A DNA stretch of 15,715 bases from Thiosulfativibrio sp964601165. Its GTDB lineage: Bacteria; Pseudomonadota; Gammaproteobacteria; Thiomicrospirales; Thiomicrospiraceae. Below, in pieces: positions 13,679 to 15,715 of the stretch. A program made the position numbers and the translations under genes. The stretch spans positions 1-15,715 of the forward strand of contig CAZRMK010000044.1 of assembly GCA_964601165.1 (NCBI GenBank), given 5' to 3'. The notes below the pieces were generated by a model. That model was not told where the DNA came from, made no database searches, and saw nothing but the letters and a program-made list of their open reading frames with translations. The first letter of the stretch is position 1, and the number at the start of each line of letters is the position of its first letter.

Positions 13679-14899
13679 CTAGGCCTCGTACTTCTCAAAT
13701 ACAATAGAAGCATTGGTTCCACCAAAGCCAAAACTATTGCTCATCACACGCTCTATGCCCGCATTATCAATGCGTTCCGTCACAATGGGCATACCTTCAC
13801 ATTCTTTATCAAGGTTTTCAATATTAGCGGAGGCACAAATAAAATCGTTCTCCATCATCAATAAACTATAAATAAACTCATGCACACCAGCGGCACCTAA
13901 AGAGTGACCCGATAAAGACTTAGTTGAGCTGATTTTTGGAACTTTATCAGGAAACACCTCACGAATAGCCGCAGCTTCTTTAGTATCACCTACTGGCGTG
14001 GAAGTGCCATGAGGATTAATATAATTAACTTCGCCATTAACAGTTGCAAGTGCCATTTTCATACAACGAACCGCACCCTCTCCAGAAGGGGCAACCATAT
14101 CATAACCATCAGAATTCGCACCATAGCCAGTAATTTCCGCATAAATTTTAGCCCCACGAGCTAAAGCATGTTCTAGCTCTTCAACTACCACCATCCCCCC
14201 GCCACCAGCGATAACAAAACCATCTCTATCGGCATCATAAGCACGAGAAGCCTTGTCTGGTGTGTCGTTATATTTAGAGGATAAGGCACCCATAGCATCA
14301 AATAACACCGACATTGTCCAATGTAACTCTTCACCCCCTCCAGCAAACACAACATCCTGTTTTCCTAGCTGAATTTGCTCAACCGCCGTGCCAATGCAAT
14401 GTGCGGATGTCGAGCAAGCTGATGAAATGGAATAGTTAACACCTTTAATTTTAAAAGGCGTTGCTAAACAAGCTGAAACCGTAGAACCCATGGTACGAGT
14501 TACCATATAGGGACCAACACGCCTAACGCCACGTTCTCTAGCAACCTCAACCGCATTAGTTGAATTAGAATTTGACCCACCACCAGAACCCGCAACTAAA
14601 CCTGTTCTCGGGTTTGAAACCTGCTCATCCGTTAGACCAGAATCTTCAACTGCTTGTCGCATTGCAATAAAACTATAGGCAGCTGCATCTCCCATAAAAC
14701 GGAGCTGTTTGCGGTCAATTAAATCTTTAAAATCTAAGTTTTTAACAGAGCCATGCACCTGAGATCTCATCCCATTTTCAGCATACTCTGTAGCAAACTC
14801 GATTCCTGATTTTCCATGAAATAGAGAATCAGTAACATCTTTCTTATTATTCCCAAGACTTGAAACTATTCCGATACCAGTAATAACGACTCTTTTCAT
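13679..14899 (-). CDS. fabB: Beta-ketoacyl-ACP synthase I
   Basis: Condensing enzyme that elongates acyl-ACP with malonyl-ACP and is needed to extend the cis-3-decenoyl-ACP made by FabA, giving unsaturated fatty acids. Its 406 residues match E. coli FabB (406). The catalytic triad is Cys162 (SACSTSAHC), His297 (NPHGTSTPVGD) and His332 (SGHSLGAAG), with Lys327 in the KSLSGH stretch. The C-terminus SFGFGGTNAS is conserved. The start lies one base after the fabA stop, with GGAAAG inside the fabA end as ribosome site, indicating translational coupling. Confidence 0.97.
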   Translation of the reverse strand: MKRVVITGIGIVSSLGNNKKDVTDSLFHGKSGIEFATEYAENGMRSQVHGSVKNLDFKDLIDRKQLRFMGDAAAYSFIAMRQAVEDSGLTDEQVSNPRTGLVAGSGGGSNSNSTNAVEVARERGVRRVGPYMVTRTMGSTVSACLATPFKIKGVNYSISSACSTSAHCIGTAVEQIQLGKQDVVFAGGGEELHWTMSVLFDAMGALSSKYNDTPDKASRAYDADRDGFVIAGGGGMVVVEELEHALARGAKIYAEITGYGANSDGYDMVAPSGEGAVRCMKMALATVNGEVNYINPHGTSTPVGDTKEAAAIREVFPDKVPKISSTKSLSGHSLGAAGVHEFIYSLLMMENDFICASANIENLDKECEGMPIVTERIDNAGIERVMSNSFGFGGTNASIVFEKYEA

Positions 14900-14900
14900 T

Positions 14901-15416
14901 TTAAAAACTTTCCGTATTTGTAAACAAACCTACTTTTAAATCTGATGCTGAATAAATCTCTTTGCCATCTACAAGTAAGCGAGCATCACCCACTCCCATA
15001 TATAGTCTACGCTTAATAACACGCTTCATATCTATGATATATTCAACTTTTTTAGCGGTTGGTAAAACTTGACCATAAAATTTAACTTCACCCGAACCTA
15101 ATGCACGACCACGCCCTAGCCCTCCTGTCCAACCCAAGAAAAACCCAATAAGTTGCCACATCGCATCTAGACCTAAACAACCAGGCATCACAGGATCTTC
15201 ATTAAAATGGCATTCAAAAAACCACAAATCTTTTGTAATATCTAATTCAGCACGAATTTGACCTTTACCAAACTCGCCACCTTCTTCAGTGATAAGGGTA
15301 ATACGATCCATCATCAACATTGGCGGTAAAGGCAACTGTGCATTACCTGACCCAAAAAGTTCACCACGACCGCTAGATAATAACTCTTCTTTAGTATAAC
15401 TAGATTGTTGTTCCAT
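14901..15416 (-). CDS. fabA: 3-hydroxydecanoyl-ACP dehydratase/isomerase
   Basis: Dehydrates 3-hydroxyacyl-ACP and isomerises trans-2- to cis-3-decenoyl-ACP, the branch point of anaerobic unsaturated fatty acid synthesis in the cytoplasm. The 171 residues match E. coli FabA (172). The catalytic His70 is in FFECHF and Asp84 is in CLGLDAMWQ, at the same positions as in E. coli. PVMPGC and GRGRALGSGEVKF are also conserved. It is followed at once by fabB. The fabA-fabB operon order is common in Pseudomonas and related Gammaproteobacteria. Confidence 0.98.
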   Translation of the reverse strand: MEQQSSYTKEELLSSGRGELFGSGNAQLPLPPMLMMDRITLITEEGGEFGKGQIRAELDITKDLWFFECHFNEDPVMPGCLGLDAMWQLIGFFLGWTGGLGRGRALGSGEVKFYGQVLPTAKKVEYIIDMKRVIKRRLYMGVGDARLLVDGKEIYSASDLKVGLFTNTESF

Positions 15417-15457
15417 GTATGATTCCGAATATTTAAAATAATATTTATACGATCATA

Positions 15458-15466
15458 AGTATAGCA
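15458..15466 (-). promoter_or_regulatory. fabA: Probable extended -10 promoter of fabA-fabB
   Basis: On the minus strand TGCTATACT (15466-15458) is an extended -10 element (TGn plus TATACT), about 40 bp upstream of the fabA start. The -35 region is poor, as is usual for extended -10 promoters. No FadR- or FabR-type operator could be recognised. Confidence 0.45.
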
Positions 15467-15528
15467 TTACTCATAACCAGTTGATACGAAGCAATAAGGT
15501 TTTTAAAATAAAATTTAGACATAAAAAA

Positions 15529-15715
15529 GGCTCTTCTCCGCCATTATGACACTTTCCCCTCAATTCCCCCGTAAAACATAGAGCAATCATCAGGTACAGC
15601 GGTTTGTCTTATCTTCAGTTTAAAATAGTCCGTATCCAAAATACCACGAGCTCTTTTTCAAATCATACCAATGGCAACATTACCTGCCTCAATACGAGCA
15701 CTGGTTAGCTTATGT
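15529..15715 (-). mobile_element. 3' end of an ISL3-like insertion sequence
   Basis: The terminal repeat at 15529-15551 begins GGCTCTTCTCCGCC and is a perfect inverted match to 116-138. Inside it, on the minus strand, a transposase-like frame ends in a stop codon located within the terminal repeat (15546-15544). The element continues off the right edge. Reading direction is leftwards, as proposed for the left-hand copy. Confidence 0.65.
15544..15714 (-). pseudogene. Transposase C-terminal fragment, ISL3-like, with an in-frame TGA
   Basis: The frame from 15714 to the TAA at 15546-15544 encodes 56 sense-or-stop codons, cut by the window edge. It reads EAGNVAIGMI, a TGA stop (15660-15658), then KRARGILDTDYFKLKIRQ and a tail ending GGIEGKVS. 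The pattern of an Ala/Arg-Ile-Glu start, KRARG and a xYFxLKI ending resembles the last helix region of ISL3 transposases. The TGA probably replaces TGG (Trp), so this copy is degenerate or carries a sequencing error. Family call is from pattern memory. Confidence 0.5.

Noticed and set aside
15417..15528. FadR or FabR operator upstream of fabA
   Set aside because: An ACTGGT half-like string occurs, but no second half gives a credible palindrome.
15658..15660. Selenocysteine or recoded TGA in the transposase fragment
   Set aside because: No selenocysteine context is expected in a transposase, and other genes in the window use TGA nowhere inside frames; decay or error is simpler.

Overview
The window comes from an AT-rich gammaproteobacterial chromosome. 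All the complete, recognisable genes are housekeeping genes: mutM, coaD, rsmD, rhlE-type helicase, cold-shock protein, two M16 peptidases, ftsY, and fabA-fabB. The fabA-fabB pair (anaerobic unsaturated fatty acid synthesis) and the linkage of mutM, coaD, rsmD, paired M16 peptidases and ftsY both fit Gammaproteobacteria. A low-GC member of Methylococcales or Thiotrichales is my guess; nothing in the window proves it.

Layout, left to right. Positions 1-138 are one end of an ISL3-like insertion sequence. mutM and a small lipoprotein gene (+ strand) meet a tightly packed minus-strand run that reads, in transcription order, rhlE, rsmD, coaD, modA, modB, modC (6704 down to 1649). Gaps in that run are 27 bp or less, so molybdate uptake may share a transcript with rRNA methylation and coenzyme A synthesis. 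A 400-bp gap then holds a palindromic repeat and a consensus promoter for a cold-shock gene (7106-7312) with a leader of about 150 nt. The next gap holds a larger copy of the same palindrome and a strong bidirectional terminator. Two secreted M16 peptidase genes (one with its zinc site, one without) run on the minus strand up to 10397, divergent from ftsY. The ftsY upstream region carries a complete 160-bp MITE with a 5-bp target duplication. Downstream of ftsY are a membrane protein joining an RMF-like N-terminus to a DUF2914-like C-terminus, a lipoprotein with a lytic transglycosylase fold, and then fabA-fabB on the minus strand. The right edge (15529-15715) is the 3' end of an ISL3-like transposase copy.

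The most interesting non-coding content is mobile or repeat DNA. Four copies of a palindromic element with arms ACCTAAATCCTGCAAGTG / CACTTGCAGGATTTAGGT sit between genes. One copy is interrupted by a nested 101-bp palindrome, and two copies bracket the cold-shock gene. The IS termini at the two window edges share a 23-bp terminal repeat and appear to be opposite ends of same-orientation elements. The unit is therefore either IS-bracketed or, more prosaically, an assembly contig broken at repeated IS copies. I found no defence system, CRISPR array or RNA gene, and no convincing wholly new multi-gene system.
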